A stretch of 64,000 bases of DNA from Paracoccaceae bacterium. GTDB taxonomy: Bacteria > Pseudomonadota > Alphaproteobacteria > Rhodobacterales > Rhodobacteraceae. Of this stretch, positions 54,548 to 63,158 are shown one piece after another. The position numbers and the translations under genes were made by a program. Within the stretch, counting starts at the first letter, position 1. Every line of letters begins with the position of its first letter. The stretch covers positions 1-64,000 of the forward strand of contig JAGWVA010000011.1 of NCBI GenBank assembly GCA_028875855.1. The letters run 5' to 3'. The notes below the pieces were generated by a model. That model worked only from the letters and a program-made list of their open reading frames with translations. It did no database searches and was not told the origin of the DNA.

Positions 54548-56187
54548 GCGCGCTCTGGCAGGCATGGGGCCGGATCGCCCGGGCGCGGCCCGCGACCCTG
54601 ACGCTGGGCGCGGTCCTTCAGGTGGCGTTGCTGGTGGCGGGGGCGGCGCTTCTGGGCCTGTCGGGCTGGTTCATCACGGCGGCGGGGGCCGCGGGACTGG
54701 CCGGGGCTGGCCTTGTCTTCAATGTCTTCGGTCCGGCTGCCGGGGTGCGCGGCCTTGCCATCGCCCGCACCGCCGCGCGCTACGGCGAGCGTGTGCTGAG
54801 CCATGACGCCACCCTGCGCGCCCTTGCCGCGCTGCGCGTGGACCTGATGCGGCGGCAGGCGGCGGCGGGGCTTGACGCGATGCTGCGGCTGCGCGGGGCG
54901 ACGGCGCTGAACCGGATGACGGCGGATGTGGACGCACTTGACGGGGTGGCGCTGCGGCTGGTGCTGCCGATCCCCGGCGCGGTGCTGACGCTGGCGCTGG
55001 CCTTCGCGCTGATCTGGCTGACCGTATCGCTTGCGGTGGCGCTCTGGGTGGTGGGCTGTTTTCTTCTGGGCGGCGGGCTTGTGCTGATGCTCACCGCCCG
55101 CGCCGGGCGCGATCCGTCGGTCACCGCCGAGCGCGCGGGGCAGGCGCTGCGGCGCGAGGCGATCGACCTGATCCGCGCGCGGACCGAACTGATCGTGCAC
55201 GGGCGCATGGCTGACCAGCGCGGGCGCGTGCTGGCAGAGGATCGGGCCGCCCGTGCCGCCGCGCTTCGGCAGGACAGGGTGGATCGCGGCGCGGGGCTGG
55301 CGCTTGCGCTGGTGGCGGCGGCGGCGATGGCGGGGGCGATGGCGCTTGGCGGCGCGCTGGTGGCGGGGGGCAAGGTCCTGCCGGCTGCGGCGGCGCTGGC
55401 TGTCTTCGTGGCGCTTGGTCTTGCCGAGATCACGCCCGCGCTGCGGCGGGGCATGGCCGATCTGGGCCGGATGCAGGACGCCGCCGGACGGATCATGGAG
55501 GCCGCCGCGCCCGAGCGCGGGACGCCTCGGGCTTCGCCCGCCGCCGCCGAGGGCGGGCTGATCCTGTCGGGCCTGACCTACCGCCGTCCGGGCGCCGAAC
55601 GGCCGATCTTCACCGATCTGTCGATCGGCGTCGCGCGCGCCGAGACGGTCGCCGTCGTGGGGCCGAGCGGAACGGGGAAATCCACGCTGCTGTTCGTGGC
55701 GGCGGGCCTTCTGCTGCCAGAGACGGGCGAGGTCCGCGTGGCCGGCACCCCACTTGCCGCACTGCGCGAGCCAGAGCTGCGCGCGCGGCTTGCCCTGATG
55801 CCGCAGCGCACGGCGCTGGTCGCCGGAACCGTCTTCGACAACCTGTCGCTGTCCCGCGACGGTCTGACAGAGGACGAGGCCTGGGCCGCGCTGAAGGCCG
55901 CGGCCCTCGACGAGGTGATCCGGGCAAAGGGCGGGCTCGAGACGCGTCTGGGCGAAGGCGGCGCGGGCCTTTCGGGCGGGGAATCCCGCCGTCTGGCCCT
56001 GGCGCGCACGCTCTTGCGCCGCCCGGCGGTGCTGCTTCTGGACGAGCCGACAGAGGGGCTGGATACGGCCACGGCACGGCAGGTTCTGTCGGGCATCCGC
56101 GCCTTCCTGCCCGATGCCGCGATCCTGACCGCCTCGCACCGCGCGGTGGAACTGGGCTGGGCGAACCGCGTGCAGCGCCTCGTCTGA
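54544..56187 (+). CDS. cydC: Thiol reductant ABC exporter subunit CydC
   Basis: The 547-residue partner of CydD. The membrane domain opens LLGLSGWFITAAGAAGLAG and includes PAAGVRGLAIARTAARYGERVLSHDAT near residue 60, strongly conserved in CydC. The ATPase domain has Walker A VGPSGTGKSTLLF (about 375), signature GLSGGESRRLALARTL and Walker B VLLLDEPTEGLD. The ATG overlaps the cydD stop. A 187-bp gap with an FNR box precedes cydA, so cydAB has its own promoter. Confidence 0.95.
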   Translation: MSALWQAWGRIARARPATLTLGAVLQVALLVAGAALLGLSGWFITAAGAAGLAGAGLVFNVFGPAAGVRGLAIARTAARYGERVLSHDATLRALAALRVDLMRRQAAAGLDAMLRLRGATALNRMTADVDALDGVALRLVLPIPGAVLTLALAFALIWLTVSLAVALWVVGCFLLGGGLVLMLTARAGRDPSVTAERAGQALRREAIDLIRARTELIVHGRMADQRGRVLAEDRAARAAALRQDRVDRGAGLALALVAAAAMAGAMALGGALVAGGKVLPAAAALAVFVALGLAEITPALRRGMADLGRMQDAAGRIMEAAAPERGTPRASPAAAEGGLILSGLTYRRPGAERPIFTDLSIGVARAETVAVVGPSGTGKSTLLFVAAGLLLPETGEVRVAGTPLAALREPELRARLALMPQRTALVAGTVFDNLSLSRDGLTEDEAWAALKAAALDEVIRAKGGLETRLGEGGAGLSGGESRRLALARTLLRRPAVLLLDEPTEGLDTATARQVLSGIRAFLPDAAILTASHRAVELGWANRVQRLV

Positions 56188-56277
56188 CCCAAGGCGTGCC
56201 CGCGCAAGCCGCACCTTTCGGGGGCGCATTTGTCGCAGCCTCGCCCACGCAGAAATGATGCGTCGCGGATGCGGCAT

Positions 56278-56291
56278 TTGATCCCGATCAA
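56278..56291 (+). promoter_or_regulatory. FNR/FnrL box upstream of cydA
   Basis: TTGAT-CCCG-ATCAA, the perfect FNR consensus, extended to 9-bp arms GCATTTGAT/ATCAAATGC (56274-56295). TATATC at 56314-56319 starts 29.5 bp from the centre and suggests transcription start near 56326, giving a leader of about 49 nt before cydA. Activation of cytochrome bd at low oxygen is expected from this geometry. Confidence 0.88.
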
Positions 56292-56374
56292 ATGCGAGAA
56301 ATGCGATACGATCTATATCAGGCTCATATCGTGAGTCGCCGACACATGTTTTCTGGCGCCAACGGAGACCTGCA

Positions 56375-57985
56375 ATGGATATCTCGCTCGTGGAGCTGTC
56401 TCGCCTTCAATTCGCGATGACAGCCCTTTATCACTTCCTGTTCGTGCCCCTGACGCTGGGCCTGTCGATCATCGTCGCCATCATGGAGACGGTCTATGTG
56501 ATGACGGGTCGCCCCATCTGGAAGCAGATGGTGAAATTCTGGGGCACGCTCTTCGGCATCAACTTCGTGCTTGGCGTGGCAACCGGGATAACGATGGAAT
56601 TCCAGTTCGGCATGAACTGGAGCTACTACAGCCATTATGTCGGCGACATCTTTGGCGCGCCCCTGGCGATCGAGGGCATGATGGCCTTCTTTCTCGAGGC
56701 GACCTTCGTGGGGCTGTTCTTCTTCGGCTGGGACAAGCTCAGCCCGCGCGCCCATCTCGTGGTGGCATGGCTCGTCGCGATCGGCTCCAACCTTTCGGCG
56801 CTGTGGATCCTGATCGCCAACGGCTGGATGCAGCATCCGGTGGGTGCCGTGTTCAACCCGGTGTCGATGCGCATGGAGATGACCAGCTTCTACGACGTCG
56901 TGTTCAACTCGGTGGCGCAGGCCAAATTCGTCCACACCGTCTCGGCCGGTTACGTGACGGCCTCGATGTTCGTTCTTGGCGTTTCGGCCTGGTATCTGCT
57001 GAAGGGGCGCCATATCGAGCTGGCCCGCCGGTCGATCGCCATCGCCTCGGCCTTCGGTCTGGCCTCGGCGCTGTCGGTCGTGGTGCTGGGCGATGAAAGC
57101 GGCTACGACGTCTCGCTGAACCAGAAGATGAAGATGGCCGCGATCGAGGCGATGTGGGAGACCGAGCCCGCGCCCGCCCCCTTCACCGCCTTCGGCATCC
57201 CCGACCAGACGACCCACACGACCAAATGGGCGGTCAAGATCCCCTATCTCATGGGCCTGATCGGCACCCGGTCGCTGGACACCCAGATCCCCGGCATCAA
57301 CGATCTGGTGCAGGAAACCCGGCAAAAGATCGTCTCGGGCCTGATCGCCTATGACGCGCTGATGGTCTATCGCGCCGACAAGGGGAAGGTCCCGCCCGAT
57401 GTCAAGGCGAAGTTCGACGCGCATTCGGCCGACCTTGGCTATGCCTTCCTGCTGAAGAAATACGTGGATGACCCGCGCCAGGCGACGCCCGCCCAGATCA
57501 CGGCGGCGGCCAACGACACGATCCCGCAGGTCTTCCCGATCTTCTGGTCGTTCCGGATCATGGTGGGGCTTGGCTTCATCTTCATTTTCACGCTGGGATA
57601 TTTCTTCTACCGCGCCTCGTTCCGGGCGATGAAATTCCCGCGCGGGGCGCTGAAGCTGGCCGTGCTGCTGATCCCGGCGCCGTGGATCGCCGCCGAGCTT
57701 GGCTGGTTCACCGCCGAATTCGGGCGCCAGCCCTGGACGGTGGACGGCATCCTGCCCACGGCGATGTCGGTGAGCCACCTCAGCGTCCTTGACCTTCTGC
57801 TGACTCTGGCGGGCTTCGTGACCTTTTACACGGTGCTCTTCATCGTCGAGATGGGGCTGATGGTGAAATACATCCGCAAGGGGCCCTATCAGGACGTCGA
57901 GGAAACCCGGCGCTGGATGTCGGTTCACGAACACCGCCTGCGCACCCATGACGGCAACCTTCCGTTCGTCAACCCCGCGGAGTGA
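56375..57985 (+). CDS. cydA: Cytochrome bd ubiquinol oxidase subunit I
   Basis: The 536-residue quinol-oxidising subunit with about nine membrane helices. The b595/b558 ligands are seen in LYHFLFVPLTLG (histidine near 20), the histidine of AKFVHTVSAGY (about 189), and the methionine of WSFRIMVGLGF (about 398). The long periplasmic Q-loop (about 240-390) and GRQPWTV place it in the long-Q-loop, E. coli-like subfamily and not the cyanide-insensitive CioA group. AACGGAGACC precedes the ATG. cydB starts 5 nt after the stop. Confidence 0.97.
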   Translation: MDISLVELSRLQFAMTALYHFLFVPLTLGLSIIVAIMETVYVMTGRPIWKQMVKFWGTLFGINFVLGVATGITMEFQFGMNWSYYSHYVGDIFGAPLAIEGMMAFFLEATFVGLFFFGWDKLSPRAHLVVAWLVAIGSNLSALWILIANGWMQHPVGAVFNPVSMRMEMTSFYDVVFNSVAQAKFVHTVSAGYVTASMFVLGVSAWYLLKGRHIELARRSIAIASAFGLASALSVVVLGDESGYDVSLNQKMKMAAIEAMWETEPAPAPFTAFGIPDQTTHTTKWAVKIPYLMGLIGTRSLDTQIPGINDLVQETRQKIVSGLIAYDALMVYRADKGKVPPDVKAKFDAHSADLGYAFLLKKYVDDPRQATPAQITAAANDTIPQVFPIFWSFRIMVGLGFIFIFTLGYFFYRASFRAMKFPRGALKLAVLLIPAPWIAAELGWFTAEFGRQPWTVDGILPTAMSVSHLSVLDLLLTLAGFVTFYTVLFIVEMGLMVKYIRKGPYQDVEETRRWMSVHEHRLRTHDGNLPFVNPAE

Positions 57986-57990
57986 CCACG

Positions 57991-59142
57991 ATGATCCTGC
58001 ATGACCTGATCTCTTTCGAACTGCTGCGCGTCATCTGGTGGCTGCTGCTGGGCGTGCTGCTCACGGGGTTCGCGCTGACCGACGGCTTCGACCTTGGCGT
58101 GGGGGCGCTGCTGCCCTTCGTCGGCAAGACCGATCTGGAACGGCGCGTGGCGATCAACACGGTGGGCCCGGTCTGGGAAGGCAACCAGGTGTGGTTCATC
58201 CTGGGCGGCGGCGCGATCTTCGCGGCCTGGCCCCCGCTTTACGCGGTGAGCTTCTCGGGCTTCTACCTTGCCATGTTCCTTGTGCTGGCCGCGCTGATCC
58301 TGCGCCCGGTGGGGTTCAAGTATCGCTCCAAGCGCGATGACGCGACCTGGCGCGCGGCCTGGGACTGGGCGCTTTTCGTGGGCGGGGCCGTGCCCGCCCT
58401 GATCTTCGGCGTGGCGATGGGCAACGTGATCCAGGGCGTGCCCTTCCACTTCAACGGCGACCTGATGTCGATCTACACGGGCACGTTCTTCGGGCTGCTC
58501 AATCCCTTCGCGCTGCTCTCGGGGATCGTCTCGCTGACGATGCTGATCACCCATGGCGCGGCCTGGCTTAATCTGAAGGCCGAGGGGCCAGTGGCCGCCC
58601 GCGCCCGCGCCATCGGCAGCGTCACCGGGCTGATCGCGGTGGCAGGCTACGTCCTTGCCGGGGTCTGGATGACCTACGGGATCGCGGGCTATCACCTCGT
58701 CGGGCCGGTCCTGACGGGCGGGGCGTCGAACCCCTTCCTGACCGAGGCCGCCAAGGGCGGGAGCTGGATCGCCGCCTATGCCGCCCGCCCCTGGATCGCC
58801 ATCGCGCCGGTTGCCGGTGTCGTGGGCATGCTGCTGGCGGTGGCGGGGCTCCGGCGGGGGGCCGAGGTCTCGACGCTGCTCTTCTCGAAGCTCGGGATCA
58901 TCGGCGTCATCTCGTCGGTCGGGCTGACGATGTTTCCCTTCATCCTGCCGTCCTCCAGCGATCCGAAAAGCTCGCTCACGGTCTGGAACGCCTCGTCTTC
59001 GCACATGACGCTGTTCGTCATGCTGGTCGTGGCGGTGGTCTTCGTGCCGATCATCCTTGCCTACACGACCTGGGTTTACAGGGTCCTGTGGGGCAAGGTC
59101 ACCGAAACCGAGGTGGCTGAACACAGCCACAGCCTTTACTGA
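57991..59142 (+). CDS. cydB: Cytochrome bd ubiquinol oxidase subunit II
   Basis: The 383-residue partner of CydA with eight or more membrane helices. It starts MILHDLISFELLRVIWWLLL, with FALTDGFDLGVGALLPF near residue 30 and GPVWEGNQVWFILGGGAIFAAWP near 60, all standard CydB features. The ATG at 57991 is favoured over GTG at 57982 because CydB proteins start MIL and CGGAG is correctly spaced. cydX follows after 14 nt. Confidence 0.97.
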   Translation: MILHDLISFELLRVIWWLLLGVLLTGFALTDGFDLGVGALLPFVGKTDLERRVAINTVGPVWEGNQVWFILGGGAIFAAWPPLYAVSFSGFYLAMFLVLAALILRPVGFKYRSKRDDATWRAAWDWALFVGGAVPALIFGVAMGNVIQGVPFHFNGDLMSIYTGTFFGLLNPFALLSGIVSLTMLITHGAAWLNLKAEGPVAARARAIGSVTGLIAVAGYVLAGVWMTYGIAGYHLVGPVLTGGASNPFLTEAAKGGSWIAAYAARPWIAIAPVAGVVGMLLAVAGLRRGAEVSTLLFSKLGIIGVISSVGLTMFPFILPSSSDPKSSLTVWNASSSHMTLFVMLVVAVVFVPIILAYTTWVYRVLWGKVTETEVAEHSHSLY

Positions 59143-59156
59143 GAAAGGGGCGGAAG

Positions 59157-59297
59157 ATGTGGTATTTCGCTTGGTTGCTGGGCCTGCCGCTGGCTGCGGG
59201 ATTTGCCGTCGTCAACGCGATGTGGCTGGAAATGCAGGAAGATTCGATCATGGCGGGCGAGCGTGAGCCCTTCGTGAAAAAGAAGAAGACCCGCTAG
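59157..59297 (+). CDS. cydX: Cytochrome bd small subunit CydX
   Basis: A 46-residue single-span protein: MWYFAWLLGLPLAAGFAVVN, then AMWLEMQED and a basic tail ending KKKKTR. The MWYFxWxLG opening and one membrane helix followed by an acidic patch are the CydX/YbgT signature. CydX stabilises the hemes of cytochrome bd. AAAGGGGCGGAAG lies before the ATG. It lies directly after cydB, as expected. Its TAG shares CTAG with the stop of the convergent hydrogenase protease gene. Short enough to be missed by length-filtered gene callers. Confidence 0.93.
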   Translation: MWYFAWLLGLPLAAGFAVVNAMWLEMQEDSIMAGEREPFVKKKKTR

Positions 59298-59740
59298 GCC
59301 CGCCCGTAGGCCGTGCGGAGTTCCTGCACCAGCGCCCCGGCAGCCATCGCGGCCCGGGCGCTGAGCCCTTCGCCGGGGCCGAAGTCCGCCCCCTCGATCC
59401 CATGGACGATCAGCACCGGCGGCAGAAGGTCCAGCGCGCGGGCCGTCTCGACGGCCTCGGCCAGACCGAAGCGGTGGGTCGAGTAGTGAAAGAACGCCGC
59501 CGGCAGGGGGGCTGCGCGCGCATCTAGCCTCACCCGCGTGCCCGGCGCCGCACCGCCGCGGGTCGCATCGACCAGCACCAGCGCCCCGACCCCCGACATC
59601 GCGTCGATGATCCCGGTCCCGTCGCCCTCATGCACACGCGCGGGCAACCCCGCCGCCGCGAGCCGCGCCGCCACGTAGGGCCCCACGCCATCGTCCGACC
59701 GCAGCGCATTGCCGACGCCCAGGATCAGAAGCTTTTCCAT
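59294..59740 (-). CDS. [NiFe] hydrogenase maturation protease
   Basis: A 148-residue protease of the HybD/HoxW family. ILGVGNALRSDDGVGPYVA near residue 6 holds the first nickel-sensing acidic residue, VLVDATRGG the second (about 57), and FHYSTHRFGLAEAVETA the histidine (about 90). It clips the C-terminus of the large subunit once nickel is in place. It is last in the hydrogenase operon, 59 nt after the large subunit, with a dispersed repeat in between. Confidence 0.93.
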   Translation of the reverse strand: MEKLLILGVGNALRSDDGVGPYVAARLAAAGLPARVHEGDGTGIIDAMSGVGALVLVDATRGGAAPGTRVRLDARAAPLPAAFFHYSTHRFGLAEAVETARALDLLPPVLIVHGIEGADFGPGEGLSARAAMAAGALVQELRTAYGRA

Positions 59741-59744
59741 GCTC

Positions 59745-59799
59745 CCCCATTTTCTGTCGAGAAATATCCCACGGGGGTGCGGGGGTGTGAAACCCCCGC
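59745..59799 (-). repeat. GGGATATTT-type repeat with hairpin, copy 4 (reverse), inside the hydrogenase operon
   Basis: ATTTTCTGTCGAGAAATATC then CCACGGGGG, in reverse reading CCCGTGGGATATTTCTCG. It is followed by GCGGGGGT (59779-59786), GTGAA and ACCCCCGC (59792-59799), a perfect 8-bp stem directly abutting the large-subunit stop. It fills the whole gap between the large subunit and the protease gene, like the copy between ureA and ureB. Confidence 0.65.
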
Positions 59800-61098
59800 T
59801 TACGCCGCCTCACACCGCTCCACCGTCAGCTTGATGAAATGCGTCGCGCAGGAAATGCACGGATCGTAGTTCCGGATCGTCTGTTCGCAGCGATGGCGCA
59901 GGGCGTCGTCGTCCGCCCGCAGGTTGGCGCGCACGACACGGGCGAGGTCGGCCTCCATCTGCGGCTGGTTCTGCGCCGTGGGCGGCACGATCTGAGCGGC
60001 AAGGATGCGGCCCTCGGCATCGACCTCGTAGCGGTGATAGCAGATGCCGCGGGGCGCCTCGGTCACGGCATGTCCCACGCCCGCGCGGGGCGGGGCCTCG
60101 ACGAAGGCGGGATCGGGGGGGCAGTAGCCACGGATGAGGCGCGCGGCCTCTTCGCAGGCGTATTGCACCTCGACCATGCGGATGAGGATCGACTTGAACG
60201 GGTTCTGCTCGACCTCCGCCAGCCCTGCCGCGCGGGCGGTGTCCTGCGCGGTGGGCGAGAGGCGGGCGAAGTTGTTGGCATAGCGCGCCAGGGGACCGAC
60301 GAGATAGGCCGTGCCGTCGCGCATCCGGCCCTGCAACGCGTTCGACCGGGCGACGTGATGTTCGGCGAAATGGTCGTTGAAGGCCTCCGCCGGGATATCG
60401 AGGCCGCGGCTCGATCCGATGCGCCCCTCGGCGATGGGATAGACCTCGGGATGGATGAGCGAGACGAAGTGGTAATCCCCCGCATCCTCGGGGAAATCGA
60501 ACCGCGCGAAGGCCAGAGCGATCTCGCGCGCGGCCTGAATGCCCCAGTCCAGTTCGGGCAGCAGCGCCTCCAGCGCCGCGCGGTCGGGGGCGCGGAAGAA
60601 GCCGCCGACGCGGGTGTTGACCGGATGGACCGCGCGGCCACCCACGGTTTCCATCAGCGTGTTGCCGATCTTCTTCAGCCGCAGCGCCTTGCGCACCAGA
60701 TCGGGTTCCGCCTTCGCGATCTCCATCACGTCGGGAAGGCCGAGAAAGTCGGGCGCGTGCAGCATGGCGGCGTGCAGGACGTGGCTCTGAATCCATTCGC
60801 CGCAGTAGATGAGCCGCCGCAGCGCGTGGATCTCGGGGCTGACGGTCAGGCCAAGCGCCTGTTCCACCGCCTGACTGGCGGACATGATGTAGGCGATGGG
60901 GCAGATGCCGCAGATGCGGCTGGTGATGTCGGGGGCCTCATGCGCGTCGCGCCCGCGCAGCAGCGCCTCGAAGAAGCGGGGCGGCTCGAAGATGCGGAAT
61001 TCGCAGGCTTCCAGCACGTCGCCGTTCAGCTTCACGTAAAGCGCGCCTTCGCCTTCGACCCGGGCAAGCGCGTCCACCTTGATCCTGCGTTCAGTCAT
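59800..61098 (-). CDS. hyhL: [NiFe] hydrogenase large subunit, group 3b-like
   Basis: A 432-residue catalytic subunit. The nickel ligands are in [10 protein letters not shown] (about 62) and [10 protein letters not shown] (about 412). The 13 residues after the histidine ([12 protein letters not shown] region) are the removable tail cut by the maturation protease. The short length, the RICGICP motif and the DPCISC end, together with a diaphorase-type gamma subunit, suit group 3 (NAD(P)-linked, bidirectional) and specifically 3b/sulfhydrogenase-like enzymes. The start [20 protein letters not shown] overlaps the small subunit by 8 bp. Confidence 0.92.
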   Translation of the reverse strand: MTERRIKVDALARVEGEGALYVKLNGDVLEACEFRIFEPPRFFEALLRGRDAHEAPDITSRICGICPIAYIMSASQAVEQALGLTVSPEIHALRRLIYCGEWIQSHVLHAAMLHAPDFLGLPDVMEIAKAEPDLVRKALRLKKIGNTLMETVGGRAVHPVNTRVGGFFRAPDRAALEALLPELDWGIQAAREIALAFARFDFPEDAGDYHFVSLIHPEVYPIAEGRIGSSRGLDIPAEAFNDHFAEHHVARSNALQGRMRDGTAYLVGPLARYANNFARLSPTAQDTARAAGLAEVEQNPFKSILIRMVEVQYACEEAARLIRGYCPPDPAFVEAPPRAGVGHAVTEAPRGICYHRYEVDAEGRILAAQIVPPTAQNQPQMEADLARVVRANLRADDDALRHRCEQTIRNYDPCISCATHFIKLTVERCEAA

Positions 61099-61858
61099 GG
61101 CGCTGGCTTTCGCTCTGGAAGTCGGGGGCGGCGGCGTTGAAGCTGCGATAAAGGTCGCGGATCTGGCGCGGGGTCTGCCCAAGGTCGGCAAGCCGGTCCG
61201 AGAGCGCGGCGGGGTTCGGGGCCTCTTTCGGGCCAAAGCAGCCATAGCAGCCCCGCCCGTGTGCGGGGCAAAGATTGCCGCAGCCCGCCTGCGTGACCGG
61301 GCCAAGGCAGGGCACGCCGCGCGCGACGGTGACGCAGACGGTGCCGCGCGCCTTGCATTCGGTGCATTGCGCGGTCTTCGGCACCCGCGGTTTGCGGCCT
61401 GCCAGCGTGGCCGTGATCAGGTCCAGCAGCTGATGTTTCGAGACCGGACAACCCCGCAGCTCGAAATCCACCGTCACGTGATCCGAGATCGGGGTCGATG
61501 TGGCCAGGGTCGAGATGTAGTCGGGATGCGCATAGACCTGCCGCGTGAACTCCTTGACGTCGGCGAAGTTGCGCAGGCTCTGGATGCCGCCCGAGGTGGC
61601 GCAGGCGCCGATGGTGATGAGCACCTTGGACCTGGCGCGGATCTCCCTGATCCGGTCCGCGTCATGGGCCGTGGTGATCGACCCCTCGACCAGCGAGATG
61701 TCATAGGGCCCGCCGGTGGAGCCGGATGTGGCCTCGAGGAATTCGGCGATGTCGAGCCGCCCGGCGATCTCCAGCAGCTCGTCCTCGCAATCCAGCAGCG
61801 TCAGCTGGCAGCCGTCGCAGGAGGCGAATTTCCACACGGCAAGCTTGGGGTTGGCCAT
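61091..61858 (-). CDS. hyhS: [NiFe] hydrogenase small subunit, group 3b-like
   Basis: The 255-residue iron-sulfur subunit. [16 protein letters not shown] (about 12-27) binds the proximal cluster with cysteines in [13 protein letters not shown] (about 84) and [12 protein letters not shown]. The C-terminal [29 protein letters not shown] and [10 protein letters not shown] provide further cluster ligands. There is no Tat signal, so the enzyme is cytosolic. It lies 1 nt after the gamma subunit and is coupled to the large subunit. Confidence 0.93.
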   Translation of the reverse strand: MANPKLAVWKFASCDGCQLTLLDCEDELLEIAGRLDIAEFLEATSGSTGGPYDISLVEGSITTAHDADRIREIRARSKVLITIGACATSGGIQSLRNFADVKEFTRQVYAHPDYISTLATSTPISDHVTVDFELRGCPVSKHQLLDLITATLAGRKPRVPKTAQCTECKARGTVCVTVARGVPCLGPVTQAGCGNLCPAHGRGCYGCFGPKEAPNPAALSDRLADLGQTPRQIRDLYRSFNAAAPDFQSESQRHD

Positions 61859-61859
61859 C

Positions 61860-62687
61860 CTAAAGCTCCTTCACACCGATGCGGGCCGCGACCCGGTCGT
61901 GGCGGAAGACGGGGCCGTCCTTGCAGACGAAATCGCCGCCGAACTGGCAATGGCCGCAAAAGCCCACGGCGCATTTCATGCTGCGCTCCATCGAGATCCA
62001 GCAGCGGTCCGACCCGATGCCGAGGCCCTCGAGCGTCTGGACGGTGAAGCGCATCATGATTTCCGGCCCGCAGATGTAGGCCTCGACGCGTGACGGATCG
62101 ACGCCCGCCAGCGCGCGGGGGATCAGCGTCGTCACCACGCCCACGCGGCCCGTCCAGCCGGGGCGGGCGTGGTCCACCGTCACCTCGACCCGCATGTCCG
62201 GACGCTTTCGCCAGTCGTTCAGCTCGGTCTCATACAGAACCTCGTCCGGCGCGCGGGCGCCGTAGATCACGGTGAGGCCCGCGTAATCCGCGCGGTTGGT
62301 GAGCACGTGATAGATCGCGGGCCGGAGCGGCGCGAGGCCGAGACCGCCCGCCACGAAAAGCGCGTGCCGCCCCTTCGCCGCCGCCACGGGCCAGGACGAC
62401 CCGAAGGGCCCCCGCAGGCCGACCATGTCGCCTTCCTTCAGCGCGACGATGGCGGCCGAGGTCAGGCCCACGCTGCGCGTCGTGTGGGTGATGATGCCGG
62501 TCCGGCCCGCATCGCCCGAGATCGAGACCGGGATTTCCCCCACGCCGAAGGCATAGAGCATGTTGAACTGCCCCGGCGCGAAGGCGGGGGCGGGGCCGTC
62601 CACCGGCGCCAGATCGACCGTGGCGGTGCCCGCGATCTCGGCCTTGGCGCGGATCACGCGGAAGGGGCGCGGCAGCATCGGGTCCAT
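61860..62687 (-). CDS. hyhG: Hydrogenase/sulfhydrogenase gamma subunit (FAD/NAD(P)-binding)
   Basis: The 275-residue diaphorase-type subunit. The FAD-binding part is [22 protein letters not shown] (about 36) and the NAD(P)-binding motif is [19 protein letters not shown] (about 112). [16 protein letters not shown] is followed by the cysteine cluster [23 protein letters not shown] (about 238, four cysteines), which binds a 2Fe-2S centre. It passes electrons between NAD(P)H and the hydrogenase core. It lies 3 nt after the cyclic-nucleotide-binding-domain gene. Confidence 0.93.
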   Translation of the reverse strand: MDPMLPRPFRVIRAKAEIAGTATVDLAPVDGPAPAFAPGQFNMLYAFGVGEIPVSISGDAGRTGIITHTTRSVGLTSAAIVALKEGDMVGLRGPFGSSWPVAAAKGRHALFVAGGLGLAPLRPAIYHVLTNRADYAGLTVIYGARAPDEVLYETELNDWRKRPDMRVEVTVDHARPGWTGRVGVVTTLIPRALAGVDPSRVEAYICGPEIMMRFTVQTLEGLGIGSDRCWISMERSMKCAVGFCGHCQFGGDFVCKDGPVFRHDRVAARIGVKEL

Positions 62688-62690
62688 GGA

Positions 62691-63158
62691 TCAGCCCTTC
62701 ACCCCGTAAAGGTCGAGCGTCTGAAGCCGCAGCGCGCGGATGCGCGTCATCAGATGGGGCACCCATTCCTGGAACATCCGGTAGCCAAGCGCCGGCGTCG
62801 CTTCGCATTTGCGGCGCAGGCAGGCTCCGTCGAGGCTGATGGCGCGCACCTCGCTCTGGGCCACGGCATCGTTGGTGTGCCGGTAGGGCGGGGTCATCCA
62901 TGCCCAGCCGAAGAGGTCGCCGGGGTGCAGCGTCTCGACGATCAAAGGCGCGCGCTCCGGCGTGGCGATTTCCAGCGCGACGTCGCCTTTGGTCAGGATG
63001 AAGAACCGATCGGCGGGCGCGCCTTCGGCGAAGATGCGGCTGCTGGGGGCGAAATGCTCATGCTTCGCGCAGCCTGCGAACAGCGCGATGGTGTCGGCGT
63101 CGAAGCCCTTGAACAGCGGATGGGCGGCAAGGATGTCGTCGAACCGGCGGATCGTCAT
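62691..63158 (-). CDS. Stand-alone cyclic-nucleotide-binding-domain protein in the hydrogenase operon
   Basis: A 155-residue protein with a single cNMP-binding fold: RRFDDILAAHPLFKGFDADTI at the start, SRIFAEGAPADRFFILTKGDVALEI (about 40), LHPGDLFGWAW (about 76) and a C-terminal helix. No DNA-binding helix-turn-helix follows, so it is not a Crp/Fnr regulator. The usual phosphate-binding RxA arginine is not obvious in this fold. It is coupled by ATGA to the beta subunit upstream and lies 3 nt from the gamma gene, so its product is made together with the enzyme, probably as a regulatory or structural subunit. Confidence 0.85.
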   Translation of the reverse strand: MTIRRFDDILAAHPLFKGFDADTIALFAGCAKHEHFAPSSRIFAEGAPADRFFILTKGDVALEIATPERAPLIVETLHPGDLFGWAWMTPPYRHTNDAVAQSEVRAISLDGACLRRKCEATPALGYRMFQEWVPHLMTRIRALRLQTLDLYGVKG

